The notes under the pieces are model-generated. The model searched no databases, was not told the origin of the DNA, and saw nothing but the letters and a program-made list of their open reading frames with translations. Made by a program: the position numbers and the translations under genes. This document shows, one piece after another, positions 17,646-27,175 of a stretch of DNA of 64,000 nt; positions within the stretch are counted from its first letter, which is position 1, and every line of letters begins with the position of its first letter. Source of the stretch: Chelativorans alearensis (GTDB lineage: Bacteria > Pseudomonadota > Alphaproteobacteria > Rhizobiales > Rhizobiaceae); the NCBI RefSeq assembly GCF_010993735.1, contig NZ_WQNI01000013.1, positions 310,001 through 374,000 on the forward strand, given 5' to 3'.

Positions 17646-19670
17646 CTATTCCTTCCGGGATGAGCGCAGGGTGGCTTCCAAGATCACGGGATCGTGGATG
17701 GACGGCAGGCAGCTTTGGCCGACGCATAACCAAGCCCCCGGCACTGCGCGGTCGATGGTGATCCCGGCCATTTGTTCGGCTGGCGCCTTCTCTTCCTCCT
17801 TGAGCACGACATCGACGCGCCGGGGATCGCTGATTCGATTCGCAACCGGAACGAACCGCTCATGCTGGGAGGTATCACTAATGAGCAGTTTCATGGGGCG
17901 TTGCGCCAAGGCCGCGGCGTGGATGATGCCGGCCTGCCCGTATGCCTGTTGCTGGGCACGGGCTAGTGCCGCTTCCGCCGAGCGCATGGCTTTTTCGTAG
18001 AGGGCGTGATCGCCGCTCAGCGAGGAAAGCTGGGTCAGGGCGACGATGATCTGCGCCGTGGCCGATGGAACAGCCTCGTCAACATCTCCGCGAATGCGCA
18101 TCGGCACGTCGGCGTTGTCGGAGGCGGTCAGGAAATAGCCGCTCCCTGCCTCGTCGGCGTGCCAACGGTCGAGCATCTCGGCCCAGCGGAGCGCCTGCTT
18201 GATGAACGCATTCTCCTGTAGCGCTCCATGCAGCGCAACGGCGGCGGAAATCATCGCCGCGTAATCGCTGGCCAACGCCGGGAACAAGCGCTTTTCGCCC
18301 CTGATACTGTGCGGCAGACGTTCATCCTGCATCGATTCGCAAACGAAACGATAAGCAGCGTGGGCGGCCTCGATCCAGTCTCGCCGTGCTAACTGGCGTC
18401 CAGCGGTTGCAAGGGCAGCGATCGTCAGCCCGTTCCAGTCCACCAGAACCTTGTCATCTCGCCCCGGGCGCGGTCGCTTTTCGCGCTTAGCAAGCAGCCT
18501 GTCGAGCAACTCGCGCTGGCGACGCTCTTCCGCCGGCGGTTGCGCATCGGGGCGATGCAGCCGGTGCAGGATCGGATCACCTTCCCATCCCTCGGGCTTG
18601 GAAAGGCTGTAGAAGCCGAGAAGCGTTTCGGCGTCTTCGCCGAGGACCTTTTCGATCTCCGAGCGTGTCCACAAGTAAAACTTGCCTTCCTCGCCTTCCG
18701 TATCCGCGTCGAGGCTGGACGCGAAGGCGCCGCCTTCCACCTGCATCTCGCGCAGCACCCAACCGATCGTCTCTTCGATTCGCATCCGGAACAATTCGTC
18801 GCCGGTTTCGACGTGGGCGAAGCAGGCGTGGCGTATGATCTGAGCGTTGTCGTAGAGCATCTTTTCGAAATGCGGGACGAGCCACTGTGCGTCGGTGGAA
18901 TAGCGCGCAAGGCCGCCGCCGACATGGTCGTAGATCCCGCCGGAGAGCATAGAGCGCAGCGTGCCGAGGACCGCGTCGCGGCGCGCGACTGTACGGTTCT
19001 CCAGCCAGTCGAGCCAGAGGACATCGAGGAACGGCGCGTTGGGGAATTTCGGCGCGCCGCGCAGGCCGCCGAGATCGGGATCCATCATAGAGGCGATCTT
19101 TTCGGCGAGTGGCTGCAAGGGCGGTGCGGCGGGAGCCGCTCCGTCGGGCGTCGGGGCAAGGCGGCTCGCAACATGCGCTGCGAGGGCATCGGCGCTGCGC
19201 GCCAGTTCCGCCTGCTTGTCTTTCCAGGCGGTGTGGACGGCGTTCAGGACCTCTACGAAGCCAGGGCGGCCGAAGCGCGCCTTTCTCGGGAAGTAGGTTC
19301 CGCCCCAGAAGGGCTTGGCATCGGGTGTCAGGAACATGGTGAGCGGCCAGCCGCCCTGCTCACCGGTCGCCTGAAGGGCCGCCATGTATATCTGGTCTAT
19401 GTCGGGACGCTCCTCTCGGTCCACCTTGATATTGACGAAGAGACGGTTCATGACGTCGGCGACTTCGTCGTCCTCGAAGCACTCATGGGCCATCACATGG
19501 CACCAGTGGCAGGCGGCGTAGCCGATCGAAAGGAGGATGGGCTTGTCCAGGGCTTTCGCCTCCGCCAACGTCTTGGTCGACCAGGGGCGCCAGTGGACGG
19601 GATTGCCTTTATGCTGCTGGAGGTAGGGGCTGGTCTCATCGCCAAGCAGGTTTTTTGCGGGAAGTGCCAC
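17646..19670 (-). CDS. Thioredoxin-domain protein of the YyaL/SSP411 (DUF255) family
   Basis: 674 residues from GTG 19670, which has GGAG 8 bases upstream; the frame opens at 19727 but that start would lie inside mnmE. The N-terminal domain is thioredoxin-like with CHWCH instead of CxxC (YAACHWCHVMAHECFED in outline), followed by an (alpha/alpha)6 barrel like that of N-acylglucosamine epimerases. The family is widespread from bacteria to human SPATA20, with no settled biochemical role. Divergent from mnmE. Confidence 0.88.
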   Translation of the reverse strand: MALPAKNLLGDETSPYLQQHKGNPVHWRPWSTKTLAEAKALDKPILLSIGYAACHWCHVMAHECFEDDEVADVMNRLFVNIKVDREERPDIDQIYMAALQATGEQGGWPLTMFLTPDAKPFWGGTYFPRKARFGRPGFVEVLNAVHTAWKDKQAELARSADALAAHVASRLAPTPDGAAPAAPPLQPLAEKIASMMDPDLGGLRGAPKFPNAPFLDVLWLDWLENRTVARRDAVLGTLRSMLSGGIYDHVGGGLARYSTDAQWLVPHFEKMLYDNAQIIRHACFAHVETGDELFRMRIEETIGWVLREMQVEGGAFASSLDADTEGEEGKFYLWTRSEIEKVLGEDAETLLGFYSLSKPEGWEGDPILHRLHRPDAQPPAEERRQRELLDRLLAKREKRPRPGRDDKVLVDWNGLTIAALATAGRQLARRDWIEAAHAAYRFVCESMQDERLPHSIRGEKRLFPALASDYAAMISAAVALHGALQENAFIKQALRWAEMLDRWHADEAGSGYFLTASDNADVPMRIRGDVDEAVPSATAQIIVALTQLSSLSGDHALYEKAMRSAEAALARAQQQAYGQAGIIHAAALAQRPMKLLISDTSQHERFVPVANRISDPRRVDVVLKEEEKAPAEQMAGITIDRAVPGAWLCVGQSCLPSIHDPVILEATLRSSRKE

Positions 19671-19715
19671 GATCTCGTCTCCATGTCGGACTGAAAAGAA
19701 GGTAGAGCGCCGGCT

Positions 19716-21047
19716 ATGGCGGATCAAACGTTAGTTCGTGACACCATCTTTGCCCTGTCGAGCGGCGCCCTGCCCTCCGGGGTCGCCATCGTGCGGCTTT
19801 CGGGGCCGGCAACAGCGGCTGTGATCGAAGCCATGACAGGGAGCCTTCCCGCTCCACGCAACGCTAAACTGACGGCGATCCGCAACCGCGCGGGCACGCT
19901 TCTGGACCGTGGGCTATGCCTTTTCTTTCCCGCGCCGGAGAGCTTTACCGGAGAGGATTGCGGTGAACTGCATCTGCACGGCGGGCGCGCGGTGGTGAAT
20001 GCGGTGTTGGAGACGCTGGCGTCCTTCCCCGCCTTGCGGGGGGCGGAAGCCGGCGAGTTCACCAAGCGGGCCTTTCTCAACGGCAAGATCGATCTCACCG
20101 GTGCCGAGGCCCTGTCGGACCTGATCGCCGCGGAGACGGAGGCGCAGCGGCGCTTCGCGCTTGCCAACAGCGACGAGCGGCATCGCCGGCTTTACGAGGA
20201 ATGGCGGCGGCAACTCATCCATGCCCGGGCGATGATCGAGGCGGAACTGGACTTTGCCGACGAATCCGATGTGCCCGGCTCGGTGGCCGACGCGATCTGG
20301 AGAGAAATCACCGCGCTGCGCAGCGCGATCGCCGCCCATGCCGCAGCCTACCGCGATGCCGAGATCATCCGCGAGGGCCTTCGGGTGGTGATTCTGGGCG
20401 CGCCCAATGCCGGCAAGTCGAGCCTGCTCAACGCGCTCGCGCGTCGCGACGTCGCCATCGTGACGGAGGAACCGGGCACGACGCGCGACGTGCTCGAAGT
20501 GAACATGGACATTGGCGGCATGAAGGTTGTGCTCACCGATACCGCCGGCATTCGCGAGGCCGAAGGGCGCGTCGAGGCCATCGGCATCGAACGCTCACTG
20601 CAGCGGGCGCTCGAGGCCGACCTGGTGATCCTCCTGGAGGATGCGGCCGCGCCCGTCCCGTTCGACGGTGTTTCGGATAAGCCGCTGATTCGGGTCGGCA
20701 GCAAGAGCGACCTCGTCGAAAGCGAGATGCCGGCAGGGCGGTATGCGTGCCTTCTTTCCACGAAGACTGGCGAAGGGATCGATCATCTGCTGCAGCTTTT
20801 GCGCGACACTTGTGCGGGGTATGATGCGCGCACCGGCGATCTTCTGCCATTCCGCTCCCGGCATGTGGCCTTGCTGCGGGAGGCGGTGGAGGCTTTGGAT
20901 GCCGCGCTTGAGGGGCAGAGCGATGTGTTGGAATTGAGAGCCGAGGGCCTGCGCCTTGCCTCCACCGCGCTGGGCCGCATTTGTGGGGAGATCGACGTGG
21001 AGGACTTGCTGGACACGATCTTCTCGACCTTCTGCATCGGTAAATGA
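19716..21047 (+). CDS. mnmE: tRNA modification GTPase MnmE
   Basis: 443-residue GTPase that, with MnmG, installs the 5-carboxymethylaminomethyl group on wobble U34. N-terminal tetrahydrofolate-binding domain starts DTIFALSSGALPSGVAI; the G domain has GAPNAGKSSLLNAL (about 223-236) and DTAGIRE; the C-terminus ends in CIGK, the catalytic Cys motif. The TGA stop is itself the first three bases of parS site 1. Followed by mnmG after a 286-base gap. Confidence 0.97.
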   Translation: MADQTLVRDTIFALSSGALPSGVAIVRLSGPATAAVIEAMTGSLPAPRNAKLTAIRNRAGTLLDRGLCLFFPAPESFTGEDCGELHLHGGRAVVNAVLETLASFPALRGAEAGEFTKRAFLNGKIDLTGAEALSDLIAAETEAQRRFALANSDERHRRLYEEWRRQLIHARAMIEAELDFADESDVPGSVADAIWREITALRSAIAAHAAAYRDAEIIREGLRVVILGAPNAGKSSLLNALARRDVAIVTEEPGTTRDVLEVNMDIGGMKVVLTDTAGIREAEGRVEAIGIERSLQRALEADLVILLEDAAAPVPFDGVSDKPLIRVGSKSDLVESEMPAGRYACLLSTKTGEGIDHLLQLLRDTCAGYDARTGDLLPFRSRHVALLREAVEALDAALEGQSDVLELRAEGLRLASTALGRICGEIDVEDLLDTIFSTFCIGK

Positions 21048-21060
21048 TTCACGTGAAACA
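21045..21060. promoter_or_regulatory. parS site 1, ParB centromere
   Basis: TGATTCACGTGAAACA, one mismatch to the parS consensus TGTTTCACGTGAAACA. It overlaps the stop codon of mnmE. ParB loads here and spreads, marking the origin region for segregation. Confidence 0.9.
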
Positions 21061-21080
21061 TGGATGCGGAAGGGGCGACG

Positions 21081-21096
21081 TGATTCACGTGAAACA
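21081..21096. promoter_or_regulatory. parS site 2
   Basis: A second TGATTCACGTGAAACA, identical to site 1, with 20 bases between the two sites, in the mnmE-mnmG gap. Confidence 0.9.
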
Positions 21097-21125
21097 CCTG
21101 CTGTGATGAGGTCGCTGGTGATGTG

Positions 21126-21175
21126 TCGATGTTCCGGCATGGGCGGCCCTCGGGTCAAGATCGAGGATGACGACC
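21126..21175. repeat. Degenerate copy of the CTCGGG...CGAGGATGACG interspersed repeat
   Basis: CCCTCGGGTCAAGATCGAGG followed by ATGACGACC resembles the palindromic repeat at 5623-5654, with the right arm partly decayed (ATCGAGGAT instead of CCCGAGGAT). It lies between parS sites 2 and 3. Confidence 0.45.
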
Positions 21176-21248
21176 GCAGGGGCGTTTGCGCCAATCACCC
21201 GCGTTTGGAGATTTGCGGCGACCTCCCCCGATAGAGATGGGGGTATAC

Positions 21249-21264
21249 CGTTTCACGTGAAACA
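21249..21264. promoter_or_regulatory. parS site 3
   Basis: CGTTTCACGTGAAACA, matching the parS consensus except at the first base. It lies 70 bases before the mnmG start. Confidence 0.9.
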
Positions 21265-21333
21265 TTTGCTTCCCCGACGGGCTTGACTGACGGACCCGAT
21301 GCGCGCATCTGGGGCCGGCGAGAAGGAGCGGTT

Positions 21334-23199
21334 ATGGGCGAGTCTTTCGATGTCGTGGTGATCGGTGGCGGCCATGCGGGGTGCGAGGCCGCTGCAGCTT
21401 CCGCGCGCATGGGCGCGAGGACGGCGCTCGTCACGCTGCGGCGGGATACGATCGGCGTGATGTCCTGCAACCCCGCCATCGGCGGGATCGGCAAGGGCCA
21501 GCTCGTGCGTGAGGTGGATGCGCTGGACGGGCTGATGGGCCGCGTGGCGGACGCGGCGGGCATCCAGTTTCGCCTCTTGAACCGGCGCAAGGGGCCGGCG
21601 GTGCGGGGCCCGCGCACCCAGGCGGACCGGCGGCTCTATCGCGAGGCCATGCAGGCGGCAATCGCCGAGCAGGAAAACCTCCACGTGGTGGAGGCGGAGG
21701 CGCACGCGCTGGGCGTCGAGAAAGGTCGGATCACCCATGTGGTCGTTTCCGATGAGCGTCGGATCGATTGCGGTGCCGTGGTGCTGACCACGGGCACGTT
21801 TCTGCGCGGGCTCATTCATATCGGCGAGAAGACAATTCCCGCTGGGCGGGTGAACGAGCCGGCAGCGAGACGGCTTTCGGCCTCCATGGAGCAAGCAGGG
21901 TTTGTGCTCGGGCGATTGAAGACGGGAACGCCGCCGCGGCTCGATGGGCGGACCATCGACTGGGGCGGGCTTGGCCGGCAGGAGGCGGACGATGAGCCGA
22001 CGCCCTTCTCCTTGCTTACAGATCGGATCGTCAACCCTCAGATCGCCTGCGGCATTACACGGACCACGGAGGAGACGCACGCGATCATCCAGGAGAACAT
22101 CACGCGATCTGCCATGTATTCCGGCGCGATCGAGGGGGTCGGGCCGCGCTACTGCCCGTCGATCGAGGACAAGATTGTCAAGTTCGGTGAGCGCGACGGG
22201 CATCAGATTTTCTTGGAGCCCGAGGGGTTGGACGATGATACGGTCTATCCGAACGGTATCTCCACCTCGCTTCCTGAGGAAGTGCAGCATGCTTTTCTGA
22301 AGACCATTCCCGGGCTTGCCAGGGCGCGCGTGCTGCAGCCGGGTTACGCCATTGAATATGACCATGTCGACCCGCGCGAGCTGGAGCCTTCGCTGGAGAC
22401 CCGGCGCGTCGGCGGTCTTTTCCTGGCTGGGCAGATCAACGGGACGACTGGCTACGAGGAAGCGGCCGCGCAAGGTTTACTTGCCGGGCTGAACGCGGCA
22501 CGGGTAGCCTCGGGGGCTGCATCCGCCACCATCAGCCGGGCGGATGCCTATATCGGCGTGATGGTGGACGACCTGGTGACGCGGGGTGTGAGCGAGCCCT
22601 ATCGCATGTTCACCTCGCGCGCCGAGTTTCGCCTATCGCTGCGGGCGGACAATGCCGACACACGGCTGACGCCGCTAGCGGTGGAGTGGGGCATTGCTTC
22701 GGCAGAGCGGCGGGCGCGTTTCACGCAGGTAGAGAAGGCGCTGGTCGAGGCGCGTGCCCTCGCCCAGGCGCGTGACCTGACCCCAAATGAGGCGACGCGA
22801 CATGGCATCCCACTCAACCATGACGGGATTCGTCGCAGCGCTTACGACCTTTTGTCATATCCCGATGTGACGCTTGGGCGGTTGGCACAAATCTGGCCGG
22901 AACTGGGTGATATACCACCGAAGACGGCTGAGCGACTGGAAACCGAGGCACGCTACGCGGTCTATCTGGAGCGCCAGGCAGCGGATGCTGAGCGGCTCCG
23001 GCAAGACGAGAGCAAGGCCATTCCCTCGGATGCGGATTTCAGTTCGGTGCCGGGCCTTTCCAATGAGCTGAAGGACAAGCTGCGGCGGCTGAAGCCGCGC
23101 ACGCTGGCCGAGGCGCAGCGGATCGACGGGATGACGCCGGCCGCCCTTGCGCTGATCCTGATGGCGCTGCGCCAGGGCGAAGCGCGGGGCGTGGCGTGA
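21334..23199 (+). CDS. mnmG: tRNA uridine-5-carboxymethylaminomethyl modification enzyme MnmG
   Basis: 621-residue FAD-binding partner of MnmE. Dinucleotide-binding [13 protein letters not shown] at the N-terminus and the family block [20 protein letters not shown] are present. ATG 21334 with AGAAGGAG five bases upstream; an in-frame ATG at 21283 is weaker. The stop overlaps the rsmG GTG start. Part of the conserved mnmE-mnmG-rsmG-parA-parB run. Confidence 0.97.
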   Translation: MGESFDVVVIGGGHAGCEAAAASARMGARTALVTLRRDTIGVMSCNPAIGGIGKGQLVREVDALDGLMGRVADAAGIQFRLLNRRKGPAVRGPRTQADRRLYREAMQAAIAEQENLHVVEAEAHALGVEKGRITHVVVSDERRIDCGAVVLTTGTFLRGLIHIGEKTIPAGRVNEPAARRLSASMEQAGFVLGRLKTGTPPRLDGRTIDWGGLGRQEADDEPTPFSLLTDRIVNPQIACGITRTTEETHAIIQENITRSAMYSGAIEGVGPRYCPSIEDKIVKFGERDGHQIFLEPEGLDDDTVYPNGISTSLPEEVQHAFLKTIPGLARARVLQPGYAIEYDHVDPRELEPSLETRRVGGLFLAGQINGTTGYEEAAAQGLLAGLNAARVASGAASATISRADAYIGVMVDDLVTRGVSEPYRMFTSRAEFRLSLRADNADTRLTPLAVEWGIASAERRARFTQVEKALVEARALAQARDLTPNEATRHGIPLNHDGIRRSAYDLLSYPDVTLGRLAQIWPELGDIPPKTAERLETEARYAVYLERQAADAERLRQDESKAIPSDADFSSVPGLSNELKDKLRRLKPRTLAEAQRIDGMTPAALALILMALRQGEARGVA

Positions 23200-23837
23200 C
23201 TGAGGCGCGCTTTGCGGCGCTGCAGGCAGTCGCCGGGCCGGTTTCACGTGAAACATTTGTGCGTTTGGAGGCCTTTGAGGCCGCGTTCCGACGCTGGGCG
23301 GCACGCATCAATCTCGCCGCTCCTTCCACGCTTCCGCATCTGTGGGAGCGGCACATTCTCGACAGCGCGCAGCTCGTTCGCTTGGCCCCGGAGGCCAAGC
23401 GATGGCTGGACCTCGGTTCCGGCGGTGGCTTTCCCGGCGGGGTGGTTGCCGTTTTGCTGATCGAGCGCGCCGAAGCGCATATCGATCTGGTGGAAAGCAA
23501 TCGGAAGAAGGCGGCGTTCCTGCAGACGACGCTGGCAGGTCTCGATGCCCCAGCCACGGTGCATGCACGGCGAATTGAGGACTGCTACACGGCGATTCCA
23601 GCGCCGGAAATCGTCACGGCGCGGGCATTGGCGCCGTTGAGCCGCCTGCTGGAGCTTGCCGAACCATGGCTTGTCCAAGGCGCAAGGGCTCTCTTTCATA
23701 AAGGCCGGGATTACCGGCGGGAAGTGGAAGAAAGCGGTGACGCCTGGCAATTCGATCTGGTAGAACACAGCGAGTCGATCGGCGACGGCGTGATTCTGGA
23801 GATCAGCGATCTCCGCCGCCTCTCGCACCGCCGGTGA
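23196..23837 (+). CDS. rsmG: 16S rRNA (guanine-527-N7)-methyltransferase RsmG
   Basis: 213-residue methyltransferase that modifies G527 of 16S rRNA; loss gives low-level streptomycin resistance in other bacteria. SAM-binding motif [11 protein letters not shown] is at about residues 71-81. GTG 23196 overlaps the mnmG stop. A parS site lies inside its first 60 bases, encoding part of PVSRETF, so the protein sequence there is constrained by ParB binding. Confidence 0.95.
   Translation: MTEARFAALQAVAGPVSRETFVRLEAFEAAFRRWAARINLAAPSTLPHLWERHILDSAQLVRLAPEAKRWLDLGSGGGFPGGVVAVLLIERAEAHIDLVESNRKKAAFLQTTLAGLDAPATVHARRIEDCYTAIPAPEIVTARALAPLSRLLELAEPWLVQGARALFHKGRDYRREVEESGDAWQFDLVEHSESIGDGVILEISDLRRLSHRR
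23240..23255. promoter_or_regulatory. parS site 4, inside rsmG
   Basis: GGTTTCACGTGAAACA within the rsmG coding sequence. Core TTTCACGTGAAACA is intact. It brings the total to four sites in 2.2 kb, all within 0.7-3.5 kb of parA and parB. Confidence 0.88.
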
Positions 23838-23872
23838 CGGTGATGTTGGAAGAATATTGGCTGCAGGGGCCC

Positions 23873-24667
23873 ATGAGCACGCCATCGCGCATCATTACAG
23901 TGGCAAATCAGAAAGGCGGCGTCGGCAAGACGACCACTGCCATCAACCTGGCCACCGCGCTCGCAGCCATCGGCGAGCGGGTGCTGATCGTCGACATCGA
24001 CCCGCAGGGCAACGCCAGCACCGGCCTTGGCATCGACCGGCAGGCGCGCATGGTCTCGTCCTATGACGTCCTGACTGGCGCCGCTAGTGTCCGTGGGGCG
24101 GCGATGGATACGGCGGTGCCGGGTCTTGCCATCATTCCCTCGACGCTCGATCTGCTTGGCATCGAGATGGAGATCGCGGAAGCGCCGGACCGGGTCCTGA
24201 AGCTGCGCCGGGCGTTGCGGGAGGCGCCGGGCGGCGTGCCCTACTCCTACGTGCTGATCGATTGTCCGCCCTCCCTCAACCTCCTGACGCTGAATGCCAT
24301 GGCGGCGGCCGATTCGGTGCTCGTGCCTCTGCAATGCGAGTTTTTCGCGCTCGAGGGCTTGAGCCAGCTGCTCGAGACGGTGGAGCAGATCCGCACGTCC
24401 ATTAACCCGCGCTTAACCATACAGGGTATCGTGCTGACCATGTTCGACCGGCGCAACAACCTGGCCAACCAGGTGGTCGAGGACGTGCGCGCCCATATGG
24501 GCGACACGGTCTACGAGACGGTGATCCCGCGCAATGTGCGCGTGTCCGAAGCGCCTTCCTATGGCAAGCCGGCGATCCTTTACGACCTGAAATGCTCCGG
24601 CAGCCAGGCGTATCTGCAGCTGGCCTCCGAGGTGATCCGGCGCGAGCGGCGCCTGCGGGCGGCATGA
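23873..24667 (+). CDS. parA: Chromosome partitioning ATPase ParA
   Basis: 264-residue deviant Walker ATPase that moves ParB-parS complexes. KGGVGKT (about residues 14-20) is the deviant Walker A with the signature Lys; DIDPQGNASTGLG and LIDCPPSLNLLTLNA are the A' and B motifs. ATG 23873 gives the usual rhizobial length; the frame is open from 23834, overlapping rsmG. Followed by parB after 34 bases, in one operon. Confidence 0.96.
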   Translation: MSTPSRIITVANQKGGVGKTTTAINLATALAAIGERVLIVDIDPQGNASTGLGIDRQARMVSSYDVLTGAASVRGAAMDTAVPGLAIIPSTLDLLGIEMEIAEAPDRVLKLRRALREAPGGVPYSYVLIDCPPSLNLLTLNAMAAADSVLVPLQCEFFALEGLSQLLETVEQIRTSINPRLTIQGIVLTMFDRRNNLANQVVEDVRAHMGDTVYETVIPRNVRVSEAPSYGKPAILYDLKCSGSQAYLQLASEVIRRERRLRAA

Positions 24668-24701
24668 GTTTTTCGCATAGTCTCCGGAGTGTGGAACCGA
24701 C

Positions 24702-25571
24702 ATGAACGAAGATGCCTCGCGTAAACGTCTCGGCCGCGGCCTGGCCGCTCTGATCGGCGAAATGGACAACCCTTCAGCGAGCGAGCAGGAGGCGGTGCGC
24801 GCCGACCGGGTGGCACCGATCGAGTTCATCTCGCCCAACCCGCGCAACCCGCGGCGCAGCTTTGCGGAGGACGAACTCGGCGATCTTGCCCAGTCGATCC
24901 GCGAGCACGGCATCGTGCAGCCGGTGGTGGTGCGTCCGGCGGCGGCGAACGGCCGCTTCGAGATCATCGCTGGCGAGCGCCGCTGGCGCGCCGCTCAGCG
25001 CGCCGGCCTTACTGAGGTGCCCGTCATCGTCCGCGATGTGGATGACAAGGTCGCGCTCGAGCTCGCCATCATCGAGAACGTGCAGCGCTCCGACCTGAAC
25101 CCGATCGAGGAGGCGCGGGGCTACCAGCAGCTCATGGACGAGCACAGCTACACGCAGGCCGATCTGGGCCAGGTTATCGGCAAAAGCCGCAGCCACGTGG
25201 CCAACACGTTGCGGCTGCTCAAACTGCCGTCCGCCGTGAGCGACCTCATCGTCGATGGCTCGCTGACGGCCGGCCACGCGCGCACGCTGGTCACCGCGGC
25301 GGACCCGGCGAGCCTTGCCAAGCGTATCGTCGAGCAAGGGCTCTCCGTGCGCCAGGCGGAAGCGCTCGCTGCCGCGCCGGATGCGGAGCCGACACCGGGT
25401 GGCGCGGCGCGCAGGGAGAAGGATGCCGACACGCTGTCGCTGGAAAAGCTCCTGAGCGACCATATCGGCATGAAGGTGACGATCGGCCACAAGGATAAGG
25501 GCGGCGAGCTGCGCATCGCCTACCGCACGCTGGAGCAGCTCGACGAGCTTTGCCGGCTATTGCAGCGCTAG
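24702..25571 (+). CDS. parB: Chromosome partitioning protein ParB
   Basis: 289-residue CTP-dependent parS-binding clamp. The N-terminus RLGRGLAALIGE stimulates ParA; the CTP-binding motif GERRWRAAQR is at residues 91-100 and ENVQRSDLNPIEEA follows; the KSRSHVANTLRLLKLP helix-turn-helix (outlined) reads parS. The C-terminal dimerisation domain ends the protein. Binds the four parS sites nearby. Confidence 0.97.
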   Translation: MNEDASRKRLGRGLAALIGEMDNPSASEQEAVRADRVAPIEFISPNPRNPRRSFAEDELGDLAQSIREHGIVQPVVVRPAAANGRFEIIAGERRWRAAQRAGLTEVPVIVRDVDDKVALELAIIENVQRSDLNPIEEARGYQQLMDEHSYTQADLGQVIGKSRSHVANTLRLLKLPSAVSDLIVDGSLTAGHARTLVTAADPASLAKRIVEQGLSVRQAEALAAAPDAEPTPGGAARREKDADTLSLEKLLSDHIGMKVTIGHKDKGGELRIAYRTLEQLDELCRLLQR

Positions 25572-25597
25572 CAATATGTTAGCCGGCAAATTTACAT

Positions 25598-26635
25598 TTA
25601 TCTTGCAGATCGAGCGCCTTCGATAGCTAGCGCCAGAAGTGCTTGGCGGCTGAGCGGCTCGGCTACGGCTGGATGCTGGCGGGACTTCAAGATGGCGCCT
25701 TGCAGGCGGTTTGCCGCAGCCTGCAGCATAGCCTGGTTCCAGCGCTGCAGGGCCTGCTCGACCGCGCGCCGCCGGGTGAAGAAAACCGGCGGCCGGGCAG
25801 ATGCGACGGCAGCGGCCGGTGTCTTGCCGTGGCGATCCACCTGCTCGCGCATCAATTGCAGCGCCTGAATCTGGCGCAAGGCGGCGGAAAGAACCAGGAA
25901 GGGCGGGCTGCCGCTGGCGAGATGGCGTGTGAAGAGCGTATCGAACGCGGCAATGCTGCCGCAGAGCACGGCATCCACCGCATCGTCGGCGGAGAGGCGG
26001 GAGACGTCGCCGATCACCGCACGCACGTCCTCGGCTGAAACCTCGCCAGCACTGGCACAATAAAGCGCCAGCTTGTCCAGTTCGCCGCGCGAGGCGAGCC
26101 GATCGCCGCCTAGATTGGCCTTCAGAAGCTGCCGCGCATCGAGGGCGATCGACAGGCCGGCGGCGGCAAGAATCTCGTCGATCACGGCGTCGATGCCGCG
26201 ACCGTCGTCAGCATAGCACGGCAGCGCCATGGCCGCGTGGCCGCGCTCAACAGCAGTGCGCAGCGCGGCGTTCTTTTTCAGGTCTCCGGCTTCGATCAGG
26301 ACCAAGCTGTCCGTCGGCGGGTCGGCAATGAGGGCGGCCACATCGGCGGCGAGCGCGCTGTGGCCGGCAGCGCCGCGCACCCATACGAGGCGGCGCTCGG
26401 CGAACATCGGAACGGTGCGCGCCTCGTCGAGCAGGCGTCCTTGCTGATCCGCGTCGGCGGCGTCGATCCTGACGACGGTGAAGGGGTCGTCGAGGGGCAG
26501 GCCGGTCTTCTGTGCAAACACTCTCGCCCGTTCCGACACCAGCCCGCGGTCCGGCCCGTAGATCAGGATCACCGGTATATCGCGGTCGGGGCGGGCCAGC
26601 CAGCCGTCGACTTCATGCGCTTTCTTCTGTGCCAT
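25598..26635 (-). CDS. holA: DNA polymerase III delta subunit
   Basis: 345-residue clamp-loader subunit that opens the beta clamp. ATG 26635 starts MAQKKAHEVDGWL; VILIYGPDRGLVSERAR is the typical N-terminal block, and the middle and C-terminal helical domains follow. It is convergent with parB, 26 bases apart, as in other Rhizobiales, where lptE and leuS usually lie upstream. Here they do not, so the conserved block ends at this gene. Confidence 0.93.
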   Translation of the reverse strand: MAQKKAHEVDGWLARPDRDIPVILIYGPDRGLVSERARVFAQKTGLPLDDPFTVVRIDAADADQQGRLLDEARTVPMFAERRLVWVRGAAGHSALAADVAALIADPPTDSLVLIEAGDLKKNAALRTAVERGHAAMALPCYADDGRGIDAVIDEILAAAGLSIALDARQLLKANLGGDRLASRGELDKLALYCASAGEVSAEDVRAVIGDVSRLSADDAVDAVLCGSIAAFDTLFTRHLASGSPPFLVLSAALRQIQALQLMREQVDRHGKTPAAAVASARPPVFFTRRRAVEQALQRWNQAMLQAAANRLQGAILKSRQHPAVAEPLSRQALLALAIEGARSAR

Positions 26636-26857
26636 GGGTCCCAAACTAGGCGAGCGGCGGGTGGATGTGAAGCGGCGCGAGGACGGGCCGCCGCAATGAC
26701 GTGGCGCCGCCGTCCGCGAACAGCGGCAGGTCGCATCGGCTCCGTACCCCGGATCACTCGCCAAAGCCAATCGGAATAATGCGCCTTCGAAAAATGTCGG
26801 AATCCTTCGCTCGCTTCGTCCTTGGGACGGTTGGCGGAGGCAAAACAGGAGGTTCCC

Positions 26858-27034
26858 GTGGAACGGTTCTTTCTCATGCGCTGCGCGATGGAGGCCTCGG
26901 GTCGCCGCGCCGCAGAAGCGCTCGCCCAAGGGCGGCTTTCGAGGGAAGGGCTGGCCGGATTTCTCACGGCTCTTGCCCTCCTCGGTCTTTTCGTGAGTGC
27001 GCTTGAGGTTGCTGCGGCACTGGCCGGTGCTTAG
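26858..27034 (+). CDS. Small predicted membrane protein, 58 residues
   Basis: Short gene starting at GTG 26858 with a perfect AGGAGG five bases upstream. The peptide starts VERFFLMRCAMEASGRR, has an amphipathic middle (EALAQGRLSREGL) and one strong hydrophobic segment (FLTALALLGLFVSALEVAAA) at the C-terminus. This is a tail-anchored-like arrangement. No family recognised. The TAG stop lies in the first bases of the interspersed repeat at 27031, so the repeat insertion may have set the end of the gene. Confidence rests on the ribosome binding site and composition only. Confidence 0.5.
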   Translation: MERFFLMRCAMEASGRRAAEALAQGRLSREGLAGFLTALALLGLFVSALEVAAALAGA

Positions 27035-27125
27035 ACCGGTTCATCGATTCCGTGAACCGATGCACCGGTCCAATTCTTTGTTTGTCGCAATCCCGGACGG
27101 AAAACCCAACTTCCACTTTTCCTAG
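27031..27125 (-). repeat. Interspersed repeat copy A (rhizobial RIME-like element)
   Basis: Begins TTAGACCGGTTCATCGATTC and runs through GTCGCAATCCCGGACGG to CTTCCACTTTTCCTAGA. It aligns over about 90 bases, in inverted orientation, with the element at 57011-57156. GGTTCAtcgattccGTGAACC forms a hairpin. It directly follows the small ORF, whose stop codon it supplies. Confidence 0.75.
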
Positions 27126-27149
27126 ACCGCTGCGGTGGCTTTTCATTGT

Positions 27150-27175
27150 CCGGCCGAGCAGCACTGCTCGGCCGG
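27150..27175. terminator. 12-bp perfect hairpin after the peptidoglycan-binding protein gene
   Basis: CCGGCCGAGCAG (27150-27161) and CTGCTCGGCCGG (27164-27175) are perfect inverted arms with a 2-base centre. It lies 16 bases beyond the stop of the leftward gene that follows; on that strand the stem is followed by ACAATGAAAA, so there is no U-run. A terminator or 3' mRNA-stabilising structure. Confidence 0.65.

Noticed and set aside
18540-19694. Plus-strand open frame of 384 codons opposite the thioredoxin-domain gene
   Set aside because: Antisense shadow; no ribosome binding site and no recognisable domain.
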